From assembly GCA_027623815.1 (NCBI GenBank), contig JAQBUV010000007.1, forward strand, positions 1 through 49,915: 49,915 nt of DNA, written 5' to 3'. The notes beneath the pieces are model-generated. The model saw only the letters and a list, made by a program, of their open reading frames with translations. It had not been told where the DNA came from and made no database searches. This DNA is from Casp-Chloro-G3 sp002816715. GTDB lineage: Bacteria; Chloroflexota; Dehalococcoidia; Lucifugimonadales; UBA3495. The translations under genes and the position numbers were made by a program. This document shows positions 26,661-35,981 of this stretch, piece after piece (the stretch's first letter is position 1; each line of letters starts with the position of its first letter).

Positions 26661-26874
26661 GGGCAATCGCATATTAAATGTGCTCCTGGCACAACCGCGA
26701 TTCTCGATACGGCCATTCGGCCTACTCGACCAGCATCAGAGATTGCTTTGCCGATCCGGTGGTTGCAGGTTGAGTAGCGAGGAGTTTCGAAACCTCGCTA
26801 TGTTGGACTTATATTCGGAATGATACCGGCATATATTAACGATCACGTAGCTTGATTAAAATGCGATTGCCCTA
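26659..26874. mobile_element. MITE with CAGGGCAATCGCAT ends, copy 2
   Basis: The left end is CAGGGCAATCGCATATTAAA and the right end, read on the other strand, is TAGGGCAATCGCATTTTAAT, which is the same terminal repeat as the 179-bp element at 10233-10411 but with a different, unrelated interior of about 185 bp and no coding capacity. No target duplication is visible at its flanks, unlike copy 1, so one flank was probably deleted. It forms the upstream border of the SMP-30 remnant. Confidence 0.8.
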
Positions 26875-27015
26875 GGGTGAATACCGACATTAACCCCATA
26901 ATTAGAATTGCTGGAATATTAGAATGATAGCGGCCCTATATACTTGGAGCAACCGCCTGGAATATACTATTCAGGCTAGATTTACGGAGATTCGGCTTTA
27001 GGTTTTGGGGTTCCC

Positions 27016-27474
27016 ATGACAATTCGAGAAAGGTTGGAAGACGATATCCGCAGCGCCATGCGCAGTCGCGATCAAGAGCGATTGGACGCGTTGCGCTTCA
27101 TAAAAAGCCAGATACAGATCACTGAGAAGAACCAGCTAAGGGAGCTGGACGAGCCGGGCATGATTGAAGTCATCGCCAAGCAGGCCAAAGAACGCCGCGA
27201 AAGCATCCAGATGTTCCAGGAAGGCAACCGTACCGATCTAGTTGCCAAAGAAACGGCTGCATTGGCCGTGGTGGAAGAGTATCTGCCTCCGCAGATGATC
27301 CGCGACGACTTGGTCAAAATAGTGGCAGAGGCAATTCAGCAGGTGGGCGCAACTTCGTCTCGCGATAAGGGCAAGGTCATGGGTCGGCTCATGCCGCAGG
27401 TCAGGGGCAAGGCCGATGGCGCGCTGGTCAACGCGGTGGTCACTGAACTGCTGGAAAAAGCAGAGAACAGCTAG
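27016..27474 (+). CDS. yqeY: GatB/YqeY domain protein
   Basis: The 152-residue protein matches the YqeY family, the helical tail domain shared with the GatB subunit of tRNA amidotransferase. Conserved features are the N-terminal ERLEDDIRSAMRSRDQERLDALRFIKS, AKERRESIQMFQEGNR and EEYLPPQM, then a C-terminal DKGKVMGRLMPQVRGKADGALVN. YqeY is thought to bind tRNA or aid tRNA-dependent amidation, but its exact role is unclear. It is 31 bases upstream of purQ and probably co-transcribed with it. Confidence 0.93.
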   Translation: MTIRERLEDDIRSAMRSRDQERLDALRFIKSQIQITEKNQLRELDEPGMIEVIAKQAKERRESIQMFQEGNRTDLVAKETAALAVVEEYLPPQMIRDDLVKIVAEAIQQVGATSSRDKGKVMGRLMPQVRGKADGALVNAVVTELLEKAENS

Positions 27475-27505
27475 TGGTTCATTCCGTGGCAGGACATTAG
27501 GCTGG

Positions 27506-28195
27506 ATGCGCTTCGGCATTGTAGTTTTCCCGGGAACCTGGAGTGATACCGATTGCTACTACGCGGTTGGCGATGTTTTAGGACAGCAGGCCAGCTACGT
27601 GTGGCATCAGGAAAGTGACCTGTCCGGCTACGATTGCATCATCCTCCCCGGCGGCTTCTCCTACGGCGATTACCTGCGGGCGGGAGCAATCGCCCGATTC
27701 TCACCAGTGATGACCGCGTTGCAGGAGTTTGTCGCCCAGGGACGCCCGGTTATTGGTATTTGCAACGGCTTCCAGATACTCTGCGAGGCGGGCCTGCTCC
27801 CTGGAGTGCTGCGGCGCAACCAGGACTTGGAGTTTCGCTGCCAATGGACCAATCTGCTCACCGAACGTACCGACACAACCTTTACTCGCGGTTGCCAGCC
27901 GGGCCAAGTGCTGAAGGTGCCGGTATCTCATGGCGAGGGCAACTACTACGCCGACGAGTCCACCATTGCCCAACTGGAAGCAGAGGGCAGAATCCTGTTC
28001 CGGTACTGCCAAGCCTCAGGAGAGGTGACCGACTCGGCCAATCCCAACGGTTCGGTGCATAACATTGCGGGGATAATCAACCAGCGGGGCAACGTGCTGG
28101 GGATGATGCCCCACCCCGAGCGTAGCTGCGAGGCCCTCCTGGGCAGCGCCGACGGTAACCTGATCTTCCAGTCGATAATAGATAGTTGTCGGTGA
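27506..28195 (+). CDS. purQ: Phosphoribosylformylglycinamidine synthase subunit PurQ
   Basis: The 229-residue glutaminase subunit provides ammonia for FGAM synthesis, step four of de novo purine biosynthesis. The class I glutamine amidotransferase triad is visible: Cys in PVIGICNGFQIL, and His-x-Glu in MMPHPERSCEALLG. The start is ATG 27506 (RFGIVVFPGTWSDTDC); a longer in-frame extension into yqeY is not real. It lies before an EamA transporter and purL; the small purS subunit is not in this cluster. Confidence 0.95.
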   Translation: MRFGIVVFPGTWSDTDCYYAVGDVLGQQASYVWHQESDLSGYDCIILPGGFSYGDYLRAGAIARFSPVMTALQEFVAQGRPVIGICNGFQILCEAGLLPGVLRRNQDLEFRCQWTNLLTERTDTTFTRGCQPGQVLKVPVSHGEGNYYADESTIAQLEAEGRILFRYCQASGEVTDSANPNGSVHNIAGIINQRGNVLGMMPHPERSCEALLGSADGNLIFQSIIDSCR

Positions 28196-28208
28196 CTGCA
28201 ACGCCTCG

Positions 28209-29096
28209 ATGATTGCCATTGTTCTGGCCCTGCTGTCGGCCCTTGGTTTTGGCAGCGCCGCCGTGTTCGCTCGCGTGGGGATGTTGGGTATCAGACCACT
28301 GCCCAGCACTCTGATTTCCGCAATCGCCAGCTTCATTCCTTCATCCATCCTGGCGGTGATATTCGCCTTCTCGGATATTCGGGCGTTGCCCGCCATCGCC
28401 CTCCTCTTCTTCTTGGGACATGGCGCGTTGACTTTCCTGGGCGGTCGAGCCCAAAACCATCTGTCCATCAATCTAATTGGTGCGTCTCGTTCCAGCCCCT
28501 TTATCGGTTCGGCGGCCCTGTTCGCGGCCATACTTGCCATAATCTTCTTGGGTGAGAGCCTGCATCCGGTGGTGGCTTTGGGAACAGTTGGGGTGGTGGG
28601 CGGCCTGATCCTGAGCAGTGGCCGTGATTTATTTGGGCAAGGCTGGCGATTGGATCGGAAGTCGTTCTTCGGATACGTGACCGGCCTGGGCGCGGCGGCC
28701 TCCTACGGCGGCTCTAACCTGGTGGCCAAGAGCTTGAGCCAGGAGTTTGGTTCACCGCTGGTGGTGGCAGCCTTCGGCATGTTCTTTGGCATATTGGTCT
28801 TGTCTCCGGTGGCCGGCCGGGGAGCCATCGCGGGGCTGCAGACCGCCAGAAAAGGCATCATGTATGTGGCCTTGTCGGGACTATCCTCGGCAATGGGCGT
28901 CATCACCCTCTACTTTGCCTTGCAGAGGTCTGATGTGGTGATAGTTGCGCCCATATCTTCAATCAGCCCGCTGGTGACTTTGCTGCTGGCCTACCTGTTT
29001 TTGGACAAGTTGGAGAACGTAACACGCTGGCTGTTGGTGGGCACGGTTTTGGCGGTGGCCGGGGTTGGGCTGGTAATATTTGGTAGCACTCTGTGA
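28209..29096 (+). CDS. EamA/DMT family transporter
   Basis: The 295-residue protein has about ten hydrophobic helices in two repeated EamA halves; the second half carries GASYGGSNLVAKSL-like and ITLYFALQRSDVVIVAPISS segments typical of drug/metabolite transporters. It begins 13 bases after purQ and so is very likely in the purine operon, which makes purine-related export possible, although DMT substrates cannot be predicted. No ribosome binding site anomaly is seen. Confidence 0.87.
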   Translation: MIAIVLALLSALGFGSAAVFARVGMLGIRPLPSTLISAIASFIPSSILAVIFAFSDIRALPAIALLFFLGHGALTFLGGRAQNHLSINLIGASRSSPFIGSAALFAAILAIIFLGESLHPVVALGTVGVVGGLILSSGRDLFGQGWRLDRKSFFGYVTGLGAAASYGGSNLVAKSLSQEFGSPLVVAAFGMFFGILVLSPVAGRGAIAGLQTARKGIMYVALSGLSSAMGVITLYFALQRSDVVIVAPISSISPLVTLLLAYLFLDKLENVTRWLLVGTVLAVAGVGLVIFGSTL

Positions 29097-29120
29097 AATC
29101 TGGCAGCACAATTTAAACAC

Positions 29121-29167
29121 CCTGCTTGTTGTGCGCCCAGGGCAGACACCCAAGTCGGCCCCTACTA
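29121..29167. repeat. Family D repeat fragment
   Basis: GTGCGCCCAGGGCAGACACCCAAGTCGGCCCCTAC-type core is present without the terminal inverted repeats of the copies at 14088 and 37296. It separates the EamA gene from purL. Confidence 0.55.
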
Positions 29168-29220
29168 TAATGTCATGCGAGTGTCTTTTTACGGAATCTA
29201 TGTGGTGAGGAGAACGGCTG

Positions 29221-31440
29221 ATGCCGGTTAGCCAGGAAGTTCTAGACCAGATAGCCCTAAGCCGGGAAGAGTACCAGATGATTCTGGACCGTTTGGACCG
29301 GGAACCCAACTCGGTGGAGTTGGGCATGTTTGGCGCGCTGTGGAGCGAGCACTGCGGCTATAAGCACTCCAAGCCCCTGCTCGGATTGTTTCCCAGCCGT
29401 TCGTCCCGGGTACTGTCCCAGTCTGGGGCCGAAAACGCTGGGGCCATTGATATAGGCGATGGACTGGCGGTGGTCTTCAAGGTCGAATCCCACAACCACC
29501 CATCGGCGGTGGAGCCGTTGCAGGGCGCGGCCACTGGCGTGGGCGGAATTGTGCGAGACATCTTGGCGATGGGCGCGCGTCCCATCGCGCTGCTTAACTC
29601 TCTGCGTTTCGGGCCGCTGGACGAGCCGCAGAACCGGCACCTGTTTCGCGGTGTGGTGGAGGGCATCTCCTGGTACGGCAACTGCATTGGCGTGCCCGAT
29701 GTCGCGGGCGAAATTTACTTTGATCCGTCTTACTCCCATAACCCGCTGGTCAACGCCATGTGTGTGGGACTGGTGGAGAAAGACCACATCGCCACCGCCG
29801 CCGCCGGAACAGTGGGCCATGTACTCCTGCTGGTGGGCGCGGAAACCGGACGGGACGGAATCCACGGTGCCTCCGGGCTGGCGTCGCGCACTTTTGAAGA
29901 TGATACTGAACTGCGGCCCACCGTGCAGGTGGGCAACCCCTTCCTGGAGAAAATTCTCATCGAGTCTTGCCTGGAGGCGTTGGCCACCGGCCTGGTGGCG
30001 GGCCTGCAAGACCTGGGAGCGGCGGGACTGACCAGCGCGGCCATCGAGTCGGTGGCTCGTGGTGGCCGGGGTCTGGAGCTGGACATATCGCAGGTGCATC
30101 GCCGTGAACCGGGCATGACCGGCTACGAGGTGATGTTGTCCGAGTCTCAGGAGCGGATGCTGCTGGTCGTATCGCCGGAGAATGTAGCCGAGGTCAAAAA
30201 AGTCTTCGACAAGTGGGACATCACCTGTCGACCAGTTGGCCGCGTATCCCAGGAACCCTACGCTCAAATATCCGACGACCAGAACCTAATCGTGTATCTG
30301 CCTATCGACCAGCTAAGCGAGGCTCCCCGCTACCGGTTGCAGGGTAAACCCTCTCCTGAACAATTGGAGCGGCAAAAATTAAAGCTCTCCGACGTGCCTA
30401 TTCCCACCCAAAAGCCCGCCGATGTGCTGCTGAACCTGCTGGCGTCGCCCAACATTGCCAGCAAGCAAGGGGTGTACCGGCAGTATGACCATCAGGTGCA
30501 GACCAACACCGTCGTTGGGCCGGGTAGCGACGCGGCGGTGTTGCGCATCAAAGGCACCACAAAGGCCATTGCCCTGGCTATTGACGGCAATGGACGCTAC
30601 TGCTACCTCGACCCCTATCGCGGCGGCCAGATCGCGGTGGCCGAGGTCTGCCGCAACCTGTCCTGTGTTGGCGCTGAACCCCTGGCCCTTACCGATTGCC
30701 TCAACTTCGGCAATCCGGAGCGTCCCGAGATTTACCACCAGTTGGAGCAGTGCATTCGTGGGATTGCCCGGGCCTGTCGGGTTCTGGGCGTGCCGGTGGT
30801 CAGCGGCAACGTGAGCCTCTACAACGAGGCGCAGGGCCAGGCCATCTACCCCACGCCGGTGCTGGGCGGCTTGGGCTTACTGGACGATGCGACTCTCCAT
30901 TGCAGAGCGGGTTTTCCTGAAGCTGGCCTGACCGCGGTGCTGTTGGGGGTTGATCATTTGCGCCCCAGGTCTGCTGACCTGGCGGGCAGCGAGTATTTGC
31001 AAGTGATGCACGACCGAGTGGCCGGACGGCCAGCGATCAGCCTGGGTCAGGAAAAACGGGTGCAGCAGTTGTGCCGCCAGGCGATTCGAGCCGGGATAGT
31101 TGCGTCGGCTCACGACTGCTCGGACGGCGGTCTGGCGGTGGCGCTGGCCGAGGGCTGCATTTTGGGTGAGGTTGGCTTTGAAAGTGGTGAAGCACTGTCC
31201 CAACTCCCCCGGCGGTGGGACGCGGCCCTGTTCGGCGAGCGACAGTCACGCATTGTGGTATCATTAGCCCCGGATCAGCTAGACAGATTGAACCAGCTAG
31301 CGGCGGAACTGGCAGTGCCGATGTTGCAGCTAGGCGTCACCGGAGGCTCCCGCTTCCGCGTGGGCGAGTATCTGGACTTGCCGGTCTCGGAGATTGCCGA
31401 CGCCTGGAGTAACGGCCTGGAGCGGGCGCTGGGCGACTAA
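29221..31440 (+). CDS. purL: Phosphoribosylformylglycinamidine synthase subunit PurL
   Basis: The 739-residue synthase subunit makes FGAM from FGAR, ATP and ammonia. Landmarks are LWSEHCGYKHSKPLL (catalytic His), VFKVESHNHPSAVEP, GAATGVGGIVRDILAMGA, GVPVVSGNVSLYNE and the C-terminal HDCSDGGLAVALAE. The size is that of the small, three-subunit type that works with PurQ and PurS. The start is preceded by a strong GAGGAG eight bases upstream. PurS is not encoded between purQ and purL here. Confidence 0.96.
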   Translation: MPVSQEVLDQIALSREEYQMILDRLDREPNSVELGMFGALWSEHCGYKHSKPLLGLFPSRSSRVLSQSGAENAGAIDIGDGLAVVFKVESHNHPSAVEPLQGAATGVGGIVRDILAMGARPIALLNSLRFGPLDEPQNRHLFRGVVEGISWYGNCIGVPDVAGEIYFDPSYSHNPLVNAMCVGLVEKDHIATAAAGTVGHVLLLVGAETGRDGIHGASGLASRTFEDDTELRPTVQVGNPFLEKILIESCLEALATGLVAGLQDLGAAGLTSAAIESVARGGRGLELDISQVHRREPGMTGYEVMLSESQERMLLVVSPENVAEVKKVFDKWDITCRPVGRVSQEPYAQISDDQNLIVYLPIDQLSEAPRYRLQGKPSPEQLERQKLKLSDVPIPTQKPADVLLNLLASPNIASKQGVYRQYDHQVQTNTVVGPGSDAAVLRIKGTTKAIALAIDGNGRYCYLDPYRGGQIAVAEVCRNLSCVGAEPLALTDCLNFGNPERPEIYHQLEQCIRGIARACRVLGVPVVSGNVSLYNEAQGQAIYPTPVLGGLGLLDDATLHCRAGFPEAGLTAVLLGVDHLRPRSADLAGSEYLQVMHDRVAGRPAISLGQEKRVQQLCRQAIRAGIVASAHDCSDGGLAVALAEGCILGEVGFESGEALSQLPRRWDAALFGERQSRIVVSLAPDQLDRLNQLAAELAVPMLQLGVTGGSRFRVGEYLDLPVSEIADAWSNGLERALGD

Positions 31441-31464
31441 GTGGAATTTTAGTGGAGGTACTGA

Positions 31465-32634
31465 ATGAGCAGCAGTCCTCCTTTGCGAGTATTGTTCTTA
31501 ACCCCCTATTTCCGTCCCTACCTGGGTGGCATTGAGCGGGCCATTGAGCGGCTCTCCTTTGGGTTGATGGAATCCCCGACAGTGGAGGCGGTGGCCGTAC
31601 TGACCACCAAGTACGCCTTCCCGCTGGTGCCCCACCCGGAGTGGGCCGACCGGGACGCGACGCCGGAGGGCATCTCTATCTATCGGCTGAAGGGATTTCC
31701 CCAGAAGTCGATACCGCTTTATTCGGTACCGCTGGTCTGGTTCTCACCGTGGCAAGTACGCCGCTACATAGAAGAGTTCAAGCCCAACGTCATCCACTTC
31801 GTCGGCGACGGCTGGTTCTGGGGGTATTTCTGGAGCTGGTTCTGGCATCGCCGTCGCGCCCAGTTCGTGTTCACCCCCTCCTACCACACCCTGCCCATGA
31901 GCCGCTGGTGGCTGCGGCCCATCAACGGCTTCATTTGCAGCGTGATGGATCATGTGGTATCGCTGACTCAGCAGGAGGCCAGGCAGGTGCATCGGGACTA
32001 CTGGGCACCGGCCCAAAAGCAGACGGTCATTGGGTGGGGAGCGTCGCCGCTGGCCGGGCCGATACCGGCATCTGATGACGACACCCTCAACATCCTGTGC
32101 GTCGGACGTTTGGGAGAGCATAAGGGTCAGGGTTGGCTGCTGCGGGTCTATCAACAGGCGCGAGTCCAGTTTCAGCGTCCCACCCGCTTGGTGCTGGTGG
32201 GTCAGGACGAGGGTGGCGAAGAGTCGCTGCGAGCACAGGTTAGGGATAGCGGCCTGGAGCAGGAAGTCTTGTTCACCGGAGAATTGGATGACGCCGAGTT
32301 GGCCGATTGGTATGGCAAGGCCGACATATTCACCTTGTTCTCGCACTATGAGGCCTTCGGGTTGGTTTTCTTCGAGGCGATGGTCTGCGGCGTGCCGGTG
32401 CTGACCCATGATGTGGGCGCGAACCGGGAGTTGCTCACCAGAGGCGCCGTGGTGGTGCCGCGATTCGATGAAGCCGCCGCCGTCCTTGAAATGGTGCGGC
32501 TGGTCAACGACGTCGATTATTGCCAGCAGCTAGGCAACGATGCCAAAGCATACGCCGTGGCCGAGTTCACCTGGCCCGCCGTGGCCGAGAAATACCTCAA
32601 TATTTACCAATCTTCGTCTAGGAGAAACCGTTAA
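31465..32634 (+). CDS. GT4-family glycosyltransferase
   Basis: The 389-residue GT-B protein begins with a Rossmann start LRVLFLTPYFRPYLGGIERAI and has the GT4 nucleotide-sugar site in the second domain: LNILCVGRLGEHKGQGWLL, then the E-x7-E motif EAFGLVFFEAMVCGVPVL. It transfers a sugar from an activated donor to an unknown acceptor in the cytosol. It has TGGAGG before the start and overlaps the next gene by one base (TAATG), so the two are co-translated. Confidence 0.9.
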   Translation: MSSSPPLRVLFLTPYFRPYLGGIERAIERLSFGLMESPTVEAVAVLTTKYAFPLVPHPEWADRDATPEGISIYRLKGFPQKSIPLYSVPLVWFSPWQVRRYIEEFKPNVIHFVGDGWFWGYFWSWFWHRRRAQFVFTPSYHTLPMSRWWLRPINGFICSVMDHVVSLTQQEARQVHRDYWAPAQKQTVIGWGASPLAGPIPASDDDTLNILCVGRLGEHKGQGWLLRVYQQARVQFQRPTRLVLVGQDEGGEESLRAQVRDSGLEQEVLFTGELDDAELADWYGKADIFTLFSHYEAFGLVFFEAMVCGVPVLTHDVGANRELLTRGAVVVPRFDEAAAVLEMVRLVNDVDYCQQLGNDAKAYAVAEFTWPAVAEKYLNIYQSSSRRNR

Positions 32635-33863
32635 TGGACCGCCAACAACTTGAAGAAGGCGCACGTAAGATTTTATTGACCAACTTGCGGAAGGGCATGG
32701 CTGATTGGAATGGCAAGGAGTTCAGCTTTGTGGTGCCATCCTTGCGGGGTTATCCCTTCCAGTGGTTCTGGGACTCTTGCTTCCACGCCATTGCGTTGAC
32801 CCACCTGGACCTGGATCAGGCCAAGGCCGAACTTACCACGCTGATGAGCGCCGCTCTGCCCAACGGTTTTATTCCTCACATTATTTTCTGGGAAATGGAC
32901 AAGCAGCCCGATTTCCTCAGTCGCAACATTGTGGGTATGACTTCGCCCAACTATAGCTCCACCATGCAGCCGCCGATCATCGCCTACGCCGTGGAGCGGG
33001 TCTATCAGGCCACCGGCGACGAAGCCTTCAAAGAGATGGCCCTGCCGATATTGACCGGGTTCTACCGGTGGCTGCGGGAAAACCGAGACCCGGATAATGA
33101 TGGGCTAATTGCCGTCATTCAGCCGGAAGAAGCGGGCACCGACTGCTCCCCCAAGTACGACGAAGCGTTGGGTCTGGAGGAACTGAGCAATCAGGGATTC
33201 ATTGCCGCCCTGAGGAAGGTGTACGCGGCCTACGAGCCGATGCGCGGCGATGACCGGCAAATTCTGGCGGCAGACATATTCCACTTTGAGGATGTGCTGG
33301 TCAACTCAATCTACGCGTTCGGTTTGCGGTCCCTGGTGCGATTGTTGGGTGATGCGCCGGAAGCTGAGGAGTTCAGCAGGGAGGCCGACAAGACTTTGGG
33401 GGCCCTGCTATCCAAATGTTGGGACGAAGAGGCGGGGGCCTTCTTTGACCTGTCGGGCGTTGCTGAGAAGCCGGTCAAAGTGGTCACTATCAGCTCGCTG
33501 ATGCCGCTGATTCTGGACGACTTGCCGCGCCCCATTGTAGAGCGGTTGGTTAATCGCTGGGTCACTTCAACCGAAGATTTCTGGCTGCCCTATCCCCTGC
33601 CCTCGGTGCCCGCGTCCAATCCCAAGTTCATGCCGGGACCTCCCAGAGGGTTCATCTGGCGGGGGCCTACTTGGATCAACACCAATTGGTTCTTGTCCCA
33701 TGCTCTGCGGCGTCACGGATATGTAGAATTGGCCGATACCATCGTGGCCAAGACCCATGAGTGCGTTGAGAAGTCCGGGTACCGAGAGTATTACAATCCA
33801 TACACCGCTGAAGGGTTGGGGGCCAGCGACTTTGGCTGGTCTACGTTGATTCTGGATATGTGA
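32634..33863 (+). CDS. GH63/MGH1-like (alpha/alpha)6-barrel glycosidase
   Basis: The 409-residue protein resembles trehalase-like and mannosylglycerate-hydrolase-type glycosidases (GH63/GH37 clan). Barrel motifs are YPFQWFWDSCFHAIALTHLD, NGFIPHIIFW, GTDCSPKYDEALG and the late FIWRGPTWINTNWFLSHALRRHG and YREYYNPYTAEG segments; the Asp in FWDSCFH and Glu in EYYNPYTAE are candidate catalytic acids. There is no signal peptide, so it acts on a cytosolic saccharide or compatible solute. It overlaps the GT4 gene by one base, which implies that the two work on the same glycan or solute. Confidence 0.85.
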   Translation: MDRQQLEEGARKILLTNLRKGMADWNGKEFSFVVPSLRGYPFQWFWDSCFHAIALTHLDLDQAKAELTTLMSAALPNGFIPHIIFWEMDKQPDFLSRNIVGMTSPNYSSTMQPPIIAYAVERVYQATGDEAFKEMALPILTGFYRWLRENRDPDNDGLIAVIQPEEAGTDCSPKYDEALGLEELSNQGFIAALRKVYAAYEPMRGDDRQILAADIFHFEDVLVNSIYAFGLRSLVRLLGDAPEAEEFSREADKTLGALLSKCWDEEAGAFFDLSGVAEKPVKVVTISSLMPLILDDLPRPIVERLVNRWVTSTEDFWLPYPLPSVPASNPKFMPGPPRGFIWRGPTWINTNWFLSHALRRHGYVELADTIVAKTHECVEKSGYREYYNPYTAEGLGASDFGWSTLILDM

Positions 33864-33871
33864 GTCTTGAG

Positions 33872-33962
33872 AAGCGTCATTCCGGCGCAAGCCGGAATCC
33901 AGTGGCGTTTTGGCATTGACTAAGGGCAGTTTCTGGGCTCCGGCTTGCGCCGGAGCGACGGA
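33872..33962. repeat. CCGGCG palindromic repeat (family B), copy 3
   Basis: CATTCCGGCGCAAGCCGGAATCCAG (positions 33878-33902) and, read on the other strand, CGTCGCTCCGGCGCAAGCCGGAGCCCAG form inverted arms around about 30 bases. The unit lies between convergent genes. A small frame through it is spurious. Confidence 0.72.
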
Positions 33963-34002
33963 GGACACTGCCCTGATTTTGTAGAACTCACGGTAGGGAA
34001 TA

Positions 34003-35739
34003 CTAAGACCGGGAGAACAGTCGCATTACCCGGCTGATTCCAGAAGTTCCTTCGTTTGGGCCTGACGCGGTGGGAGATTCTGGATCAGCCTCGCTACTGG
34101 TGTCCACCATGCTGGGGTCAACTAGTTCCGCGCATTCAATGGCGTCCAGATCGATTTCATCGGATGTGGGCTTGACGGCTTGGCCAATTGTTGGAGGGAA
34201 TTCCGGCTCGCCTTCATGCCACTGGGCTTCCAGTACCTGCTTGACCAGGGAGTTCTCCCGGTTCAAATTGAAGGTGCTGCGCCGACGGGAACGGCCCGTT
34301 TCTTTGTCTTTGTCGGTGTGCCACCCTCGCTGGAAAACGTCGCCGTTGCCCAGACTGCGCAGCAACTTGGTGACGTAGGTCCTGGAGTGCATCTGTCCCC
34401 AGTGACGGGTAATCACTTCGTGCTCGGCTTTCAACCCTTCTTCCAGGGCTTGAGCGATCTCCAACAGTAAGAAATTGAAGGCCACATGACTGACGCCTTC
34501 GCGGTGCTCCAGGGTATCGGTCATGACAATAAGGTCAATCACCCGCAGCTTATCCTGGCCATCGCCCGGCCCAGGAGGCAACTCAATGCCGGCCAAAGCA
34601 TCATCTGAAATTTCGGAGAAGTCAACCGGGGTCGAAGACGGCTCGACGGTCTCGGCGGCGGCTGGGTGGGACTGGGCGTATTCCTTAAACCTGTTGACGT
34701 TGGCCACTGCGCCTTGAGGCACCCCTATTCCATCTACCTCTGGGACGAGATGGCTGTGTTCCTGGGCCTCATCAATGGTTTCAACTGGTCTGGGTGTCTC
34801 TGAAGTGTCGGGGTGGGTTTCTTGGGGATCAGGCTCGTCGGCCATGATGATCCAGTCCACCAGACCAACGGTAACCAGCTTTATGTTGCCCTCTTGCACC
34901 ACTCGCAGCATCAGTTTTTTGAAGCCGGAGAACCCAAGCTTCTTCTCATCAAACCCGGGCATTCGACGCATCAGCCGCTGCTTGAGCGAGGTTAGCAAGG
35001 GAGTCCGGCCAGCTTCCCGTTCGGTGCGTACAATATCTTCGATGGTCTTGATGACCTCGGCAAGCTGCTGCCGACCGGGGCTGGCGGGAGTCGCGGGACT
35101 GGCGGCTCTGGCCGGTGTTCGACCGTTGTTCACGCGCACCGGCTCGGGGGTTGTCACCGGGTCTACATCAGTGTCATACAGAATCAGACCGTCTACCTGG
35201 TCGGCCAACCGGCGCGATGTGCTCCAGGATACCCCAATGATTATCACCCGCTTTCCCATAGTCCGCAGGGTGTTAACCACATGGATGAAGTCAGAGTCAC
35301 CGGACACCAGCACAAAAGTGCCAATATTGGAGTAGGAGTGGGCGCACTCAATGCAGTCGGCGGTCATTTTTACGTCGACGCTGTTCTTGACTCGGGAGGT
35401 TCGGTTGGAGTCGGCCGGAGCGCCACTCATGGGCAGGCGGGTGGGGACATAGACTGGTTCGATTCCGGCGGCATAAAGGGCGGGGGGGTCGACGGTCATC
35501 TGGCTGGCGCCCCGCAACTCAGGAGCGTGACTGACCCAGTCGGCGTAAGCTTTAGCCACGACAACTCTGCCGTAGTTAGCCACCTCTTCCTTGAGGGCAG
35601 AGACGTTGGGAGTTCGGTGGCCAACGGCTAGGCTGATCTTGAAATTCTCCCAGTCTATGAAGAGAGCTACGTCACCGTGTTGTGAATCTTGATTCATTTT
35701 GTCGCTACGCCTAGTCTCCTCTGCTGGATTCTCACTCAA
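34003..35739 (-). CDS. NYN (PIN-like) domain protein with LOTUS domain
   Basis: The 578-residue protein has an N-terminal NYN/LabA-like nuclease fold (residues 23-195) with acidic residues Asp29 in LFIDWENFK, Asp122 in NSVDVKMTADC and Asp148/Asp150 in LVSGDSDF, followed by an OST-HTH/LOTUS domain (about 223-300, including FSGFKKLMLRV), a Pro/Glu-rich linker and a third conserved-looking alpha domain (395-510). NYN-LOTUS proteins are putative RNA-binding or RNA-degrading enzymes. UUG 35739 is preferred because CGGAGG lies seven bases upstream; the ATG at 35697 has no such site. The function in this organism is unknown. Confidence 0.85.
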   Translation of the reverse strand: MSENPAEETRRSDKMNQDSQHGDVALFIDWENFKISLAVGHRTPNVSALKEEVANYGRVVVAKAYADWVSHAPELRGASQMTVDPPALYAAGIEPVYVPTRLPMSGAPADSNRTSRVKNSVDVKMTADCIECAHSYSNIGTFVLVSGDSDFIHVVNTLRTMGKRVIIIGVSWSTSRRLADQVDGLILYDTDVDPVTTPEPVRVNNGRTPARAASPATPASPGRQQLAEVIKTIEDIVRTEREAGRTPLLTSLKQRLMRRMPGFDEKKLGFSGFKKLMLRVVQEGNIKLVTVGLVDWIIMADEPDPQETHPDTSETPRPVETIDEAQEHSHLVPEVDGIGVPQGAVANVNRFKEYAQSHPAAAETVEPSSTPVDFSEISDDALAGIELPPGPGDGQDKLRVIDLIVMTDTLEHREGVSHVAFNFLLLEIAQALEEGLKAEHEVITRHWGQMHSRTYVTKLLRSLGNGDVFQRGWHTDKDKETGRSRRRSTFNLNRENSLVKQVLEAQWHEGEPEFPPTIGQAVKPTSDEIDLDAIECAELVDPSMVDTSSEADPESPTASGPNEGTSGISRVMRLFSRS

Positions 35740-35981
35740 GTGTAAGCCTCCGTAGAGATTGGAGTCAAGAATATCCGACTAATGCCTAATCCAGATTCTA
35801 GGTTTTTTGGCATCTGCTGCGCATTTGGGCCGAGCGATTGCGAAATCTAGCATGTAGGTTGGGGCGGCCATTATCCACAATTATAAGACCCTGGTATGTC
35901 GGTAGGCGTAGTGGTTGCTGATTTCCTCCTGTGCTATACCTGTGCTATGATGTGTCATAATTCAGCACTTGGTCAGGCGTC

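Noticed and set aside
33567..33968. 133-residue minus-strand frame (SVAPAQAGAQ, DSGLRRND)
   Set aside because: Its N-terminus is the translation of the family B repeat, and the rest is a shadow of the glycosidase gene.
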